Assembly (NCBI RefSeq): GCF_026151205.1
Contig: NC_087077.1
Coordinates: 19,258,975 to 19,322,974 of the forward strand
Length of the DNA: 64,000 bases
Direction: 5' to 3'
From: Bolinopsis microptera
Taxonomy: Eukaryota; Ctenophora; Tentaculata; Lobata; Bolinopsidae
A model generated the notes under the pieces. It was not told the origin of the DNA, did not search any database, and worked only from the letters and a program-made list of their open reading frames with translations. The stretch's first letter is position 1, and the number at the start of each line of letters is the position of its first letter. This document shows, in pieces, positions 23,644 to 50,069 of this stretch. The translations under genes and the position numbers were made by a program.

Positions 23644-24186
23644 CTGTGAGCGTAAACGTTCTAAAATAGACTTTAATAAGGGATTGTCATTTAACGGCCT
23701 TGTGTTGTGGAAACCTCCATTGTAGGCATATGGGAAATCCCCATAGTATGCTACAGTCCTATTGTTAAACGTTTGTGTGTATTGTGTTTCCATATCCAAC
23801 TTGAGAGTATCAACAAACCTGAATACACCTCGACTCAAATCATGATATGGGTTGATGGACTTACCCACAATGTTAACACTGGTTGAAGATTGTTTGTTAA
23901 CATCAGAAGAATTCACAAGAGATGGGTTGCTATTAAGTTCAGCCACACTGCTAACTTCACAGTTTTGAGTTTCTGATTCATGTTCAGAGATAAGAACATT
24001 GTCCCCGCAAGAGAATGGAACCGCAATTTTGTCATGGCCTGAGCCTTGGGTAAGTTTGGTTAGACGAGCAATTTGTCTCCTCAAATTGTCGTTTTCAAGA
24101 CTTAGTGATACACAGGTAGAACATTTTGCTTTTGCACTGTTGGGTCTGTCACGAAGGCTGTAATTTCTGATTGGGATACCGGACAT

Positions 24187-27100
24187 AGTTCAAATAAACA
24201 CAAAAATGCAAGGAATTCAGGATAGAGTCTAAAACCGATGCTACTGTTTATAGTTATTTAGTTGTTGATTACAGTACCTTTGCAGCAATTCAGAAGATGG
24301 GAATGAGTGGTGTCTGATATTCTTTAGGTGATAGATGGGTGATAGGTGATAGATGGGAGTTAACAGCTCTTAAAAACGATGTCTGATATTCTTTAGGATG
24401 TCTTTAAATAAACTATCATGCAACAACCATTTACATCGACATACAACCTGTAATGGTTGCTACATTTGATTGAGGTGTTAATTCCCACTAGGGGTCCTCA
24501 AATTATTTGTAATATAGTAGTGTTGAAAGTATTAAAACTTTGCCATTACAATATTTAAGTTTCTCTAATTCCGTCAAATCTTACTATACATTTCTAACAG
24601 TGTAATCGTAAAGGATCAAATAAACCAATTCATGTCAATATCAACCAACCACAATAAATCGTATAGAAGATAAAAAGTATGTCACAAATAGAGCAGACTT
24701 TTGAGGATAAAGCATACAATAAAAATAAATGGCGTACTCCACATCAATGAGAATACATAAAAACATATTTAGTAATCAAATTACACATCGAAAAGATAAC
24801 CAAATAGAGTGAAAAGGAGTTTTGAAATGCAACATTGCAACAATAACTCTAAGAAACTACGAAGGTATTCTTGTGAAAATATGACAGTATTTAGTTCAGC
24901 GCTCGATTTTCATATAATAGTGATTAATACTACTGACTAGACTACGGTGTAAATTATCGAAAATATGCGCGGTGCGCACTTAAAATTTTGCTTCCATTTA
25001 AAATTAGGTTTTTGACTAAAATATGTTTAATACATTTAAATTATTCGTTACAAGATTGAAGATATATTTTTAAAAAGGGTCAAAATATGGTATCTAAGAA
25101 CCAAAAATTAAGTGCGCGCAAAAAAGTTAAAATTTTGACAACTTTTTTGGATTTTTATCCCAAAAAAAATTAAAAAGAAATTTGTGTTATTTTTATATAT
25201 AGCAGTGGTTCACACTCTGTTGAAATAGATTTTGGGAAAATTGTGGATTCTCTAGCTTTAACTTCTATTCGGGATAGGGGCAAGGGGATTAGGGGCGGTA
25301 GTTGAAAGGGTCCCATATCCTAGCACTTTGCCTAAATGTCTGGTCTATAGACCATTAACAAAAAGGCGCAGTTTATATCTCCGCCAAAAGCAAATTTGTA
25401 AGCACTCACGCGCATTATATCCAAATGTGATTTTAAATTTTTGCATTGGATCGTTGCGCATTGGATGGTTGCTATGCCGCGCCCTGCAGCGCAGCATGTT
25501 ACAATTTATTTCTTCAATTGAGACCTTCGCCCCGCATTTAAGCTACTCGTCTGATATGATAACAAAAATATTTGTTTCAAATATTAGACCGTCGACGAGT
25601 CCAACTCAGCGCACGTCTTGGTAGGTTATAAAATATAAACCTACAATAAAATGTGAATTTGATTGTTAACTGTAACCAAAATGTAATTAAATCGAACGCA
25701 GAAATTAGATCGAACGCAGGAATTAAAAAATTACTATTATTACGTAGTTGTTTATGTGTTATGGTTTACGGTTTTGCAAATGCAGCCGAATAAACGGTTT
25801 TATTTTTATAAACCTAGCTATAACGAACCGAACCCAAACATAACTCCAAAACTTATTAAGTATCATGACGAACCTCCATGGTTAGTGTTACCGGGGGACT
25901 CCATATAATGCCAAGCTTTATGTTGAAGATGCGGTGAAATGAATGACAGGCTAAGCGCCGCCCAGTAACTTCCAATTTTATGGTAACACTAACAGTAACT
26001 TACGCAGACCGGACTACTGCATATTGGCAAATTTTAACATAAATAATTCAGTTTCGATCCGGTCATGCTCATTTTAAGTAAGCTCTGGTTAGAAATTGTT
26101 AACGGTATAACGTGACAAAGAAGAAACGTGTAGAGCTAGGAGTCATGAAAGTCGAAAGACCGGGAACGCCGACGAAAGACTAAGAGACTAAAGACTAAAA
26201 GGAGATAAGAGATAAGGCAAAGCGGACGTGGCTGAGGGACGGGACAAGGGCTTACGCAATCAGGAGCTGCACCCTAATGGCAACAAACTTTAGAGTATAA
26301 TTATATACAAGAGGATGATTGATTTGGGTTTTTAACTCTTTTATGACATTACGATAGATTTTATGTATTATAACTTTGAGTGTTTTATCTTTTTGTTAGC
26401 AATTCATCTAATCGTGTTTTATTAAGTCTTGCTGAAGTAAATCTATAACTCAAAGCTTTTCGCCGCGACAAATGCTTTTCCATCAACTGGAGCCTGATTA
26501 TAATCTTAATCGGTTATCCTCGAGTTGAATTGAGCAGAGATGACCAGTGGTACAGAGGAAACCGAGAACAATTACCAACCAGAAATTACTAAAGCTGGTG
26601 ACAAACTTGCTCTGAGCAGATAGAAGGTTAATAGTTGTTCAAGTTGCAGATTGTATGTACAATGTAACATACCTGTATGCTGTAGTTTATTTAATAAACG
26701 CCCAACAGTTTTTGAATCAGCGTCCAAAAGTACATCAAACGAAGTTACTCCCACATCTTCAAGGCCTTATCACAAGATTTTGAAAAATTTGGAGGACAAT
26801 TTAGCTCATTTTTATCAGGTTACAATGACTTAACTAATGATAACTTTACTCATAAAACATAAGTGTATTTGTAGAAATAAAAGACTCAGGTTTCAATGTT
26901 TAAAATACTAAAATGTCATTGTTAATGCATCCTAATGATAAAATTAAATAATAGGCGCGGGCTTTATCCCAAATAGTGCGAAACTAAAATGTTACGACGG
27001 GCTTCAAGTTAGAACTCGAATACACCAAGCGGCTGTAGAGCTTTGGTTTAAATTTCCGAAAATATTCAAGAAGCATATAACATGACAAAACATGACTAGC

Positions 27101-28062
27101 AGTTCATGCATCAGATGCTTAAATATAATCATCAATCAACTTTTTCTTTTTGATCAGCGATTAGGGCCAATTATAAGTGTCTAAAAGCCCGACGCACATA
27201 AGGGCTTCGTCCAAGTCGTATAAAATGATAAAAGCACAAAAGAACACACACCGTACACAGTACTACACTAATACGAGGCGTATAAAATATCGGCGGATGA
27301 AGAAGCATCAAACTGTCTCTTAGAGCATGGGTACAAGTATTAACTCTTAGGAGTAGTGAGACAGACATGAAGTGTCCGTTAGTTTAGGAGACAGACATGA
27401 AGTGTCCGTTAGTTTAGGAGACAGATCGAGGCTGCTCCACCCCACCAAAGTTATAATTTAATTGGTTTTTGGCAGTAGATTAAAACTTCTCAAAGTGGTA
27501 TAACTCATTTGCAATTCATTCAGTTGGAGCATTACTTTCTCTAGTATATTGTATAAAACTTGTTTTATTAGTAAGCATTGCTTTCTATTCATTATTAGTA
27601 AGCATTGCTTTCTATTCATTATTAGTAAGCATTGCTTTCATTAATGTTTTCTTCGGATTTAGAAAAAAACTTCATCATTAAGAGTAGTAAAAATAATCAA
27701 AACAATAAAATTAAGATATGAGTTTAATGCTCCACTTCGACATCACTGCTTACATCCTCGTGGTTCGACGGCCAGGTTTATTTTACTTTCACTTTCACTT
27801 TCCCTCTGCTACCGGCGGACTGGAGAACTCCACACAATCGCGCACATTATAGTTCATGAAAATCTCTCATATTTTTGTTCGATATGTTAGTTGTGGGTGG
27901 CGGGTGGGTCTCCGTGGGGGTCACATGAGATTGATCACGTGTTATACTCCGCTCCGATATTTAGTCTGAACTCCCTCTTAAACCAGGCCCGATCCGGCAC
28001 ATGACGCACACATCTCATAACAATAAATTATAAGGGTTGAAGTAGCGGCCCGCAATGAACTA
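24187..28062. other. Intergenic AT-rich region
   Basis: Holds the 5' flank of the composite LINE and the 3' flank of beta-catenin. Small direct repeats are visible: GTGATAGATGGG near 24330, a 32-bp duplication (GAGACAGACATGAAGTGTCC...) at 27358-27420, and three copies of ATTATTAGTAAGCATTGCTT at about 27566-27640. ORFs here have no recognisable domain. Confidence 0.5.
27777..27782 (-). terminator. Candidate beta-catenin polyadenylation signal
   Basis: AATAAA on the minus strand about 280 nt downstream of the beta-catenin stop. It is the first canonical hexamer I find; the cleavage site is not shown by sequence alone. Confidence 0.4.
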
Positions 28063-41964
<13,902 letters not shown>

Positions 41965-42008
41965 GATTCTTATCTCCTTCTTATCTCCGGATCACCATTG
42001 TGATTCTT

Positions 42009-42020
42009 GCTATAACAAAG
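42009..42020 (-). promoter_or_regulatory. 3' splice acceptor in beta-catenin 5' UTR
   Basis: CTTTGTTATAG (acceptor AG at 42011-42010) lies about 45 nt upstream of the ATG at 41964. It implies either a non-coding first exon further upstream or a trans-splicing site. A short upstream ORF (ATGGTGATCCGGAGATAA) lies between. Confidence 0.4.
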
Positions 42021-42591
42021 TGGTCGGTTAGGCACCACAAAATGGAAGTGAAGGTTATAATTCCAGCAATTATTCTAGATTTAACAAGCTGGTCAGTTTA
42101 ATATCCCAGTGCTGTTAAGAAATACGAACTAATAGATTTGCGAGATCAAAGGAAAGCATTAAGTCTGGGAAGGTCTTGCAAAAAGTTGGTCCGAGCCCGT
42201 AGTTCAAGGCACTGTGTTCGTTAAATACGGGAATAAAAAGCACATTTACTTAAACCATCGCCCAGGTTGCGCACAAATAACGGCTAAATCGGCAAGCTTG
42301 TGCTTAATGTACAATACCTTCTGGCAACAGCTTTTAGATGTTAAACTTTTGAAAGACATTTTACGGTCAGCTTTACTCAATTTCCAAATTTAGAGGACTA
42401 TGTCAGAACTCAGACCATCAGTACCTCGCACTAAAGAGATCTTTGAACGGCGATTTCATTATTGAGTTGTACACAGCAGAATATCCCAGTACACTCAGGT
42501 CGCGGTGAGTGTGTCTAGCAGGATAATAACTAGAGCCACATTAACAGATAAACGACCTGTGTAGACTGTAAACCGCGGATCAGCGCACAGA
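42021..42591. other. Upstream region of beta-catenin
   Basis: Unique AT-rich sequence between the 5' UTR acceptor and the 59-bp minisatellite. I see no convincing TATA box or coding exon. Confidence 0.35.
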
Positions 42592-43620
42592 AACATCAAG
42601 CTTGTAATAGCAAAGTGTAACGGTAACCTGGAGGTAACCTGGCGCACGGAAACATCAAGCTTGTAATAGCAAAGTGTAACGGTAACCTGGAGGTAACCTG
42701 GCGCACAGAAACATCAAGCTTGTAATAGCAAAGTGTAACGGTAACCTGGAGGTAACCTGGCGCACAGAAACATCAAGCTTGTAATAGCAAAGTGTAACGG
42801 TAACCTGGAGGTAACCTGGCGCACAGAAACATCAAGCTTGTAATAGCAAAGTGTAACGGTAACCTGGAGGTAACCTGGCGCACAGAAACATCAAGCTTGT
42901 AATAGCAAAGTGTAACGGTAACCTGGCGCACAGAAACATCAAGCTTGTAATAGCAAAGTGTAACGGTAACCTGGAGGTAACCTGGCGCACGGAAACATCA
43001 AGCTTGTAATAGCAAAGTGTAACGGTAACCTGGAGGTAACCTGGCGCACAGAAACATCAAGCTTGTAATAGCAAAGTGTAACGGTAACCTGGAGGTAACC
43101 TGGCGCACAGAAACATCAAGCTTGTAATAGCAAAGTGTAACGGTAACCTGGAGGTAACCTGGCGCACAGAAACATCAAGCTTGTAATAGCAAAGTGTAAC
43201 GGTAACCTGGAGGTAACCTGGCGCACAGAAACATCAAGCTTGTAATAGCAAAGTGTAACGGTAACCTGGAGGTAACCTGGCGCACAGAAACATCAAGCTT
43301 GTAATAGCAAAGTGTAACGGTAACCTGGAGGTAACCTGGCGCACAGAAACATCAAGCTTGTAATAGCAAAGTGTAACGGTAACCTGGAGGTAACCTGGCG
43401 CACAGAAACATCAAGCTTGTAATAGCAAAGTGTAACGGTAACCTGGAGGTAACCTGGCGCACAGAAACATCAAGCTTGTAATAGCAAAGTGTAACGGTAA
43501 CCTGGAGGTACCTGGCGCACAGAAACATCAAGCTTGTAATAGCAAAGTGTAACGGTAACCTGGAGGTAACCCGGCGCACAGAAACATCAAGCTTGTAATA
43601 GCAAAGTGTAACGGTAACCA
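42592..43620. repeat. 59-bp minisatellite upstream of beta-catenin
   Basis: About 17 tandem copies of a 59-bp unit (ATCAAGCTTGTAATAGCAAA, GTGTAACGGTAACCTGGAGG, TAACCTGGCGCACAGAAAC). One copy lacks the second GGAGGTAACCT and another lacks one base. It sits 0.6-1.7 kb 5' of the start codon. Confidence 0.97.
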
Positions 43621-44114
43621 ACTGTTAACCATAACGAAGTGTAAAAGTAACCATAGCAATTATTTCACGATGAAGAGAGCGGGAACCCACAACTGATGTG
43701 TCGAACACACAAAATACCTGGCATGGAGCGAGCAAGATATCTGTCGACTATATGCGTATAATATAGAGCTAGAGAATGACAGAGTAATTGAAGGGGGTTT
43801 CTATAAGTGGGGGGGGGGGGGCACCAGTGTGCGGGACAAGGGTGTAGCGGGGCGTTGAGGAGTGTACATTTAGAATTGGGCCGAAAAACATGAGTGATAT
43901 GTCGGAAAAATTTCGGAAATCGGGTTTCAGGAGCTGCATATCAATTATAGATCTCAAAGAGGGTGCAAAAATGAATAAATTGTAGCAAATACTGAGGACT
44001 TCAAATTCGGACAACTATAAAAACGGTTACATCATGACTATGCAGACAGTCTAAATGTCCATTTTATTTCAGTTTATTTAACTGCAGATAAATCATATTT
44101 TAAAAATATCATTG

Positions 44115-44320
44115 TAGGCTCCCAGTGGTCCTTTCTAAAAACCTAGACCTCCATTCACGTGACAGTCCAACTTACTGACTTCTCGATGCAAATAGTTAAA
44201 CTGCACTGGCAAGTACGTTTTATTTGCTCTAGCCCATAAATATCCCGCAATAGGAGTCAATAGGACCCTATTTAAATATCATTGTAGGCTCCCAAGTGGT
44301 CCTTTCTAAAAATCTAGGCG
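44115..44320. repeat. Two direct copies of a roughly 42-bp motif
   Basis: ATCATTGTAGGCTCCCAGTG... (44109) recurs at 44278 with small changes, followed by CAGTCYAACYTRMYTGA-like sequence in both. Unknown origin. Confidence 0.7.
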
Positions 44321-44633
44321 TCAGTCTACGCGACAGTACAACCTGATTGGCCCCTCACTGCAAAGTGCAAATACCTTACGGGACATATTTAAATGGTACG
44401 AAAGTCGGTGGTTTTGACAAAAGAATCAAATTTTCGGATTACCAAAATTTAGGTCACCGTCATTATTTTCCCCAGATTATTTTTCACGTATTTTCCTTAA
44501 TTACAACTTTATCGATTTACTATCAATAAAGTAAGTTATAAATATGATTCATCAGAAGAGAGAAAGGAGTTAAATATCACCTCCTTCCCCTTCTTCCTTA
44601 CACTAATACACGTGGTTGAGAACCCTACTGAAT

Positions 44634-44782
44634 CAGGGAAAAAAGAAAATCGCGATTATTTTGCCCAAAAATCGCGATACCGCGATTTTTAACAGACTAT
44701 ACATAAGACTATACATAAAATTTGTCGCAAATAATGGGAAAAATCGCGATTCCGCACATGCTGCGATTTCCTTTTGTCCCTG
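44634..44782. mobile_element. hAT-type MITE copy 3
   Basis: CAGGGAAAAAAGAAAATCGCG at the left and CTTTTGTCCCTG at the right, with the conserved CGCGATACCGCGATTTTTAA core. The flanking ACTGAAT duplication is imperfect. Confidence 0.85.
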
Positions 44783-44989
44783 TTAACTGAATACATATTA
44801 GCACCAGCCCATTGACTCCCTGATCAACATAGTGTGTAGTTAGTAACGATACACACTCCGCCTGCTTAGCCCTCTTTGTCCAGTATTATCTATCATACCA
44901 CCTCATACCCCCTTAACATAATTCATGATAAATTATAGCAGTAGCTCCCCAACAATAGTGTTGTGGCGGACTAACCACTTGCCTGGTTA

Positions 44990-45120
44990 GTGGTTACCCG
45001 GGAATGTGGTTACCCGGCAATGTGGTTACCCGGGAATGTGGTTACCCGGGAATGTGGTTACCCGGGAATGTGGTTACCCGGGAATGTGGTTACCCGGGAA
45101 TGTGGTTACCCGGGAATGTC
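44990..45120. repeat. 16-bp tandem repeat GTGGTTACCCGGGAAT
   Basis: Eight copies, each with the palindrome ACCCGGGA/T (SmaI-like core). Confidence 0.95.
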
Positions 45121-45175
45121 ATGCGGAGGTAACAGGGTTCTGTTAGGAAACTGGTTTATCGGACCGGACAATCCT

Positions 45176-45292
45176 GGCATTTCACGTACATACCTGGTAT
45201 GTCACGTACATACCTGGTATGTCACGTACATACCTGGTATGTCACGTACATACCTGGTATGTCACGTACATACCTGGTATGTCACGTACCGG
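45176..45292. repeat. 20-bp tandem repeat GTCACGTACATACCTGGTAT
   Basis: About six copies. A 12-bp CACTATACTGGT repeat follows at 45400-45460. Confidence 0.95.
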
Positions 45293-45666
45293 GGCGGTGA
45301 GACTCCGGATATGTTCAAATCCGTAAAAATCGAGATGACTGGTCCGGAGTGTTTCAGGCCGGTCATGTGACAATCTCTCTATAGGGTTAGAATACATGAC
45401 GTCACTATACTGGTCACTATACTGGTCACTACACTGGTCACTATACTGGTCACTACACTAAACGTTATGTAAAAGATTGACGGGAACAAAACAGTTGCCT
45501 AATCACACAGAAAAAGAAACATTCACTACGTATTGGGTACACACACAATTAACAATATGCTGCGCCCATTTAGCTGTGTAGCTGGAGTCTGTACAACCGG
45601 CGAGGTAGATTGAGCTTCAGCAATGAGGACATTGTTCAGGATAACTCCCTAATCAAGCTCTCACAG

Positions 45667-45815
45667 CAGGGACAAATAATTTTCAGGATTATTTAGGCCA
45701 AAAATCGCGATACCGCGATTTTTAACAGGCTATACATTAAACTATACATAAAATTTGTAGCAAATAATGGGAAAAATCGCGATTCCGTACATGCCGCGAT
45801 TTCCTTCTGTCCATG
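45667..45815. mobile_element. hAT-type MITE copy 4
   Basis: CAGGGACAAATAATTTTCAGG start and CTTCTGTCCATG end, with flanking 8-bp TCTCACAG / TCTCACAA. Internal sequence matches the other three copies. Confidence 0.88.
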
Positions 45816-45831
45816 TCTCACAAATGTCAGC

Positions 45832-45874
45832 TAGACTGCAGTACCATGCTGACTCAGCATGGTACTGCAGTCTA
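45832..45874. repeat. Near-perfect 43-bp palindrome
   Basis: TAGACTGCAGTACCATGCTG and its exact inverse, with a 1-nt centre (21-bp arms). It would form a cruciform or hairpin. Confidence 0.97.
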
Positions 45875-46847
45875 GTGCTACCAATGTCTAGTACTGCAAC
45901 ATTTCGGAAGCTGTCTAGTATAACTATCATACATCATTAGCAGCATTGTTCTAATGAGAGGTATTTCAGATTGTTGAGCGCGCAGTACGTGTTAAAAGAG
46001 GATGTAGAGACGTTTTAAGACCACTAAAACAAGTAAGAGCAAGAGAACAGATCATGGACCAGGGTATATGGTCCAGGTTTGGTTTATGGAGCAGTTTAGA
46101 CCGTGTCTGTGCACTTGTGATACTGATCCTGATCTTGTTACCCTGCACTAGAACATAAGCCTAGATAGGAGGGGGTTCATGTATTATACTGTGAATATGC
46201 TAAAATTGTACCCCCCCCTGATCATGAGTCCTCCAGGGTACAACTACAAGAGAGCTCTCACTCTCTGATCCCTACATCCCGGTCTTTAGTCCGGGTGTAG
46301 GGTTTCAAACTGACAGGCTGCCAACACACCCACCTCCCTCGGATACATGTTCCATGTTCCTGTTCTCCTTCCGAGATCACCTCTATTTGTCACCGGGGAG
46401 GATGAGTCATGAGTGTATCCGGGCTAGCCAGCTCTCTGACCCTTCCTAACCTCATTACCACTCACTACAATCGCATTTACAGGTAACCTAGCACTACGAA
46501 CAAACAGGCACGAGCAACGAGAGCTAGGCAAACACTAAGAATAGCACGACAACTCACACCTTCCCCCCAGCCGGAGAAAAGGGTAAAAATGTAAAACACT
46601 GCCAGGGAGAAAAGGGTAAAATATATACGTAAAATATGTAAAGTATGTGTGGGCATATCAGCACGGCATACTGTAGTCGGCACACTGTGACACGGTTAAC
46701 AATGGTCAGAGCTATTACACCCGGCCAGAGTAAGAGCAAATTTAGTAACAATTAGCCCACGTACACTCGGACTCATTTATGTGTATGTAAGTTTAATATT
46801 GTAATTATTATGACATTTAGGAGGTAGTTCAACTGGATATGACGGCT

Positions 46848-47336
<489 letters not shown>

Positions 47337-47551
47337 GAACTGCTCTAATTTACAAGTGCTCTGTTAGTAGTACTATGTATAGAATCAACTGTGCGCTAAG
47401 GGACGTAGTAATGTGTGTCGAAATAAGCAATAAGAGTGGCAACTATCAACTGCTCAGTGTATTATATCAGAGAGAAAGAGCGAGATTTTCTATACCGGAA
47501 CGAAGCTTAAACAAAGAATGAGCCCGGAAGAGAGGGTGAAGAAGTACGAGG

Positions 47552-47702
47552 TGGAGCTGCTAGGTGTGGGGCTGCAACAACTCACAGATAGAGCTGCTAG
47601 GTGTGGGGCTGCAACAACTCACAGATAGAGCTGCTAGGTGTGGGGCTGCAACAACTCACAGATAGAGCTGCTAGGTGTGGGGCTGCAACAACTCACAGAT
47701 AG
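47552..47702. repeat. 37-bp tandem repeat, 4 copies
   Basis: The unit GAGCTGCTAGGTGTGGGGCT + GCAACAACTCACAGATA repeats four times. Confidence 0.97.
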
Positions 47703-47877
47703 CGGACAGAGAGAGAGAGAGAACACAAAGTAGGGGGAGGTTCTACAAATGCAACGCTCTATGGGTATAATATTGATGACAAATAGCTGGGGTGTAGTAA
47801 AGTAGTAATACACTCTGACAGTGTCTATTTTACAGGTTCGAGACTGGTGGGGTCAGTTCCATGTGTCTGCTGGTGTC

Positions 47878-48530
47878 AACAAGTCCTGACTAGAGGCTAG
47901 TGGGCATCTAGTAGCAAGTAGGTACAAGTCCTGACTAGAAGCTAGTGGGCATCTAGTAGCAAGTAGGTACAAGTCCTGACTAGAAGCTAGAGGGCAACTA
48001 GTAGCAAGTAGGTACAAGTCCTGACTAGAGGCTAGTGGGCAACTAGTAGCAAGTAGGTACAAGTCCTGACTAGAGGCTAGTGGGCATCTAGTAGCAAGTA
48101 GGTACAAGTCCTGACTAGAGGCTAGTGGGCAACTAGTAGCAAGTAGGTACAAGTCCTGACTAGAGGCTAGTGGGCAACTAGTAGCAAGTAGCTACAAGTC
48201 CTGACTAGAGGCTAGTGGGCATCTAGTAGCAAGTAGGTACAAGTCCTGACTAGAGGCTAGTGGGCATCTAGTAGCAAGTAGGTACAAGTCCTGACTAGAG
48301 GCTAGTGGGCAACTAGTAGCAAGTAGGTACAAGTCCTGACTAGAGGCTAGTGGGCATCTAGTAGCAAGTAGGTACAAGTCCTGACTAGAGGCTAGTGGGC
48401 ATCTAGTAGCAAGTAGGTACAAGTCCTGACTAGAGGCTAGTGGGCAACTAGTAGCAAGTAGGTACAAGTACTGACTAGAGGCTAGTGGGCATCTAGTAGC
48501 AAGTAGCTACAAGTCCTGACTAGAGGCTTG
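47878..48530. repeat. 45-bp tandem repeat, about 14 copies
   Basis: The unit ACAAGTCCTGACTAGAGGCT + AGTGGGCAWCTAGTAGCAAG + TAGGT. Alternating A/T (GGGCATC versus GGGCAAC) variants form a higher-order pattern. Confidence 0.97.
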
Positions 48531-48534
48531 TAGG

Positions 48535-50049
48535 CAGCTTGAAGCCAGTGATTTAGGCACCTCGACTAAAGGCAAGTAGGCACATAAAACTGGTCTCGCC
48601 AGTCTGAGGAAGGGGAACTAACTGCATCACCATTGGTCATATTATGGTACTGAGGACTACACTAATTACTCACTACACTACGACTGATAAGTTACCTTAA
48701 TTGGTATCGCGATTCAGCGACCATGATAGAGTTAAAAGTTAAAATTATATTAAGCAACCAGAGAGTTTCAATCGCTCACTTTTCAGGAGCCATTCTCTTC
48801 ACAAGGTCACAAGGTTACAAGTGTCAGCCACTGTCCGGTAGTCAGTCTCTTTAAGGGTGTCAGAGTCTCCTTCAAGAGTCGGTCCCTGGAAAGGGAGACT
48901 GGATTTCACGACAGAATTCCTAAATTCGGACTCGCCGGTATTTTGCACCTTTACCGGGGACAAAACCCCACAAAAATGAAGGATGTAGCAAGTTGTTGGC
49001 GGAGGCTTTGTGCTAGTCGAGGAGGGTACTAAAATATGAGTATATCAGCAATTAGATCTCATGCATCAGACTACAAAATCTACAAAGGATTACAAGTACC
49101 CCTCATTCAACGGATAACGGACAATATTTACAGCAATAAGACACAGCACCCTGTTGCACATACAGCAATGAAATCCCCCGCTAACACTGAAAATAAAACC
49201 CTCGCTACAACCAGCATTCCTTTATCGGGGGAGACGAAGGAGACGAACCAGCTAAAGGACAATAAAAAGCGAAGGTTTCACTAAAGTGGCGACTACTCTC
49301 ACCTCTAAATCCCACGTTAGATGTGGGTGTAACTCGATAAAAGAATTACAGGTAATGTTGGAGGAGGAGGAGGGGTATGGGTAATGTAGACGTGTCTCAC
49401 ACGCGCCCCATCCGTCCATCTTCTCCCCCTTCCTAAAGTACATTTTAGGGTCGAGCCCACGAAATAACGATTAGATGGGTGTAAAGACTTCAGCTTACTA
49501 CGTAAGATACAACACAGGAGGATAAACAGTGATAATTAATTTTCACCTAGAATACGATTTACATCTACGTCACGTGATCACATTCCAGCGTTCTGGTTGG
49601 GTGAATTCCGCGCCCACGTGCACACCATACCGGGCGCTGATTGGCCAGACTGCTCGTTCTCCGGGTGAGTGTTTTCATCGCTCATTAACCCGCTGTTATT
49701 AGCTGTACAAACAGTTTATATGTCAGCTACAGCCCTGGCTTTTATTGTACATTTCAACACGGTCATTACCCCACGTTTAAGACAGTCCCCCACTGGAGGA
49801 ATGTGTTATTAATTCACCCTCTCTAACCAACCTGGTGTTCTTAATTCCACTCCTCTAAAAAGCCTCAATTTAGCCCTATAACCTGGTTAGAGACCCTGTT
49901 AGAGACATGGTTAGAGACCCTGTTAGAGACCTGGTTAGAGACCAGCCTGAACAACTCCCTAACTCTCTATCAGTCCAAGTTTAGACTGCAGCTAATTGGG
50001 ATGTTGTGCGTGTTATCCTGCCAACTAATGGAGCTGTAAAGAGAGAGGT
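48535..50049. other. Gene-free region before the large minisatellite
   Basis: No recognised gene; an 82-codon ORF at 49036-49284 has no visible domain. A short GTTAGAGACCTG repeat lies at 49885-49945. Confidence 0.45.
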
Positions 50050-50069
50050 ATGCGATGTCAACTAGCCGG

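Larger units (their letters stand above)
12801..24186 (-). mobile_element. Composite CR1-like LINE with AlkB+SGNH ORF1, broken by three insertions
   Basis: Pieces of one minus-strand LINE occur in order. ORF1 N-terminus: 24186-23644. ORF1 AlkB and SGNH domains: 22532-21695. ORF1 C-terminal end: 17700-17479. ORF2 endonuclease: 17334-16263. ORF2 RT start: 13605-13008. ORF2 C-terminal tail: 13007-12801. Between the pieces sit a poly(A) LINE tail, a poly-G TIR element and a foldback element. The ORF1 frame resumes across the first two insertions, so they postdate the LINE. The RT core, including the YADD block, is deleted at about 13007, so the element cannot be autonomous. Confidence 0.85.
17479..24186 (-). 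pseudogene. LINE ORF1: coiled/linker region, AlkB-like dioxygenase, SGNH hydrolase (interrupted)
   Basis: The start MSGIPIRNYSLRDRPNS is followed by a short heptad-like Leu segment and a polar linker. After the insertion at 22533-23643 comes an AlkB-type 2-oxoglutarate/Fe(II) dioxygenase: the HSD iron-binding motif in IPFHSDDER, TISLGATRVLSFR, then LSHGDIMIM, the distal His in SFEHS, and the RxxxxxR signature in MRISITLRQ. It continues into an SGNH/GDSL fold: VSSSMF (nucleophile Ser), PGG, and MCGTNDVDL (Asn). After the 17701-21694 insertion it ends with DNVHLNSDGIF (catalytic Asp/His) at about 17532-17500. The total is about 534 codons without the insertions. SGNH domains are known in CR1 ORF1; an AlkB domain beside one is unusual. 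AlkB enzymes remove alkyl groups from nucleic acids; activity here is inference. Confidence 0.85.

Noticed and set aside
26540-26815. Possible two-exon gene (ATG at 26540; exon-like 26674-26815 with acceptor and donor)
   Set aside because: Splice phases do not join cleanly and no protein family is recognised.
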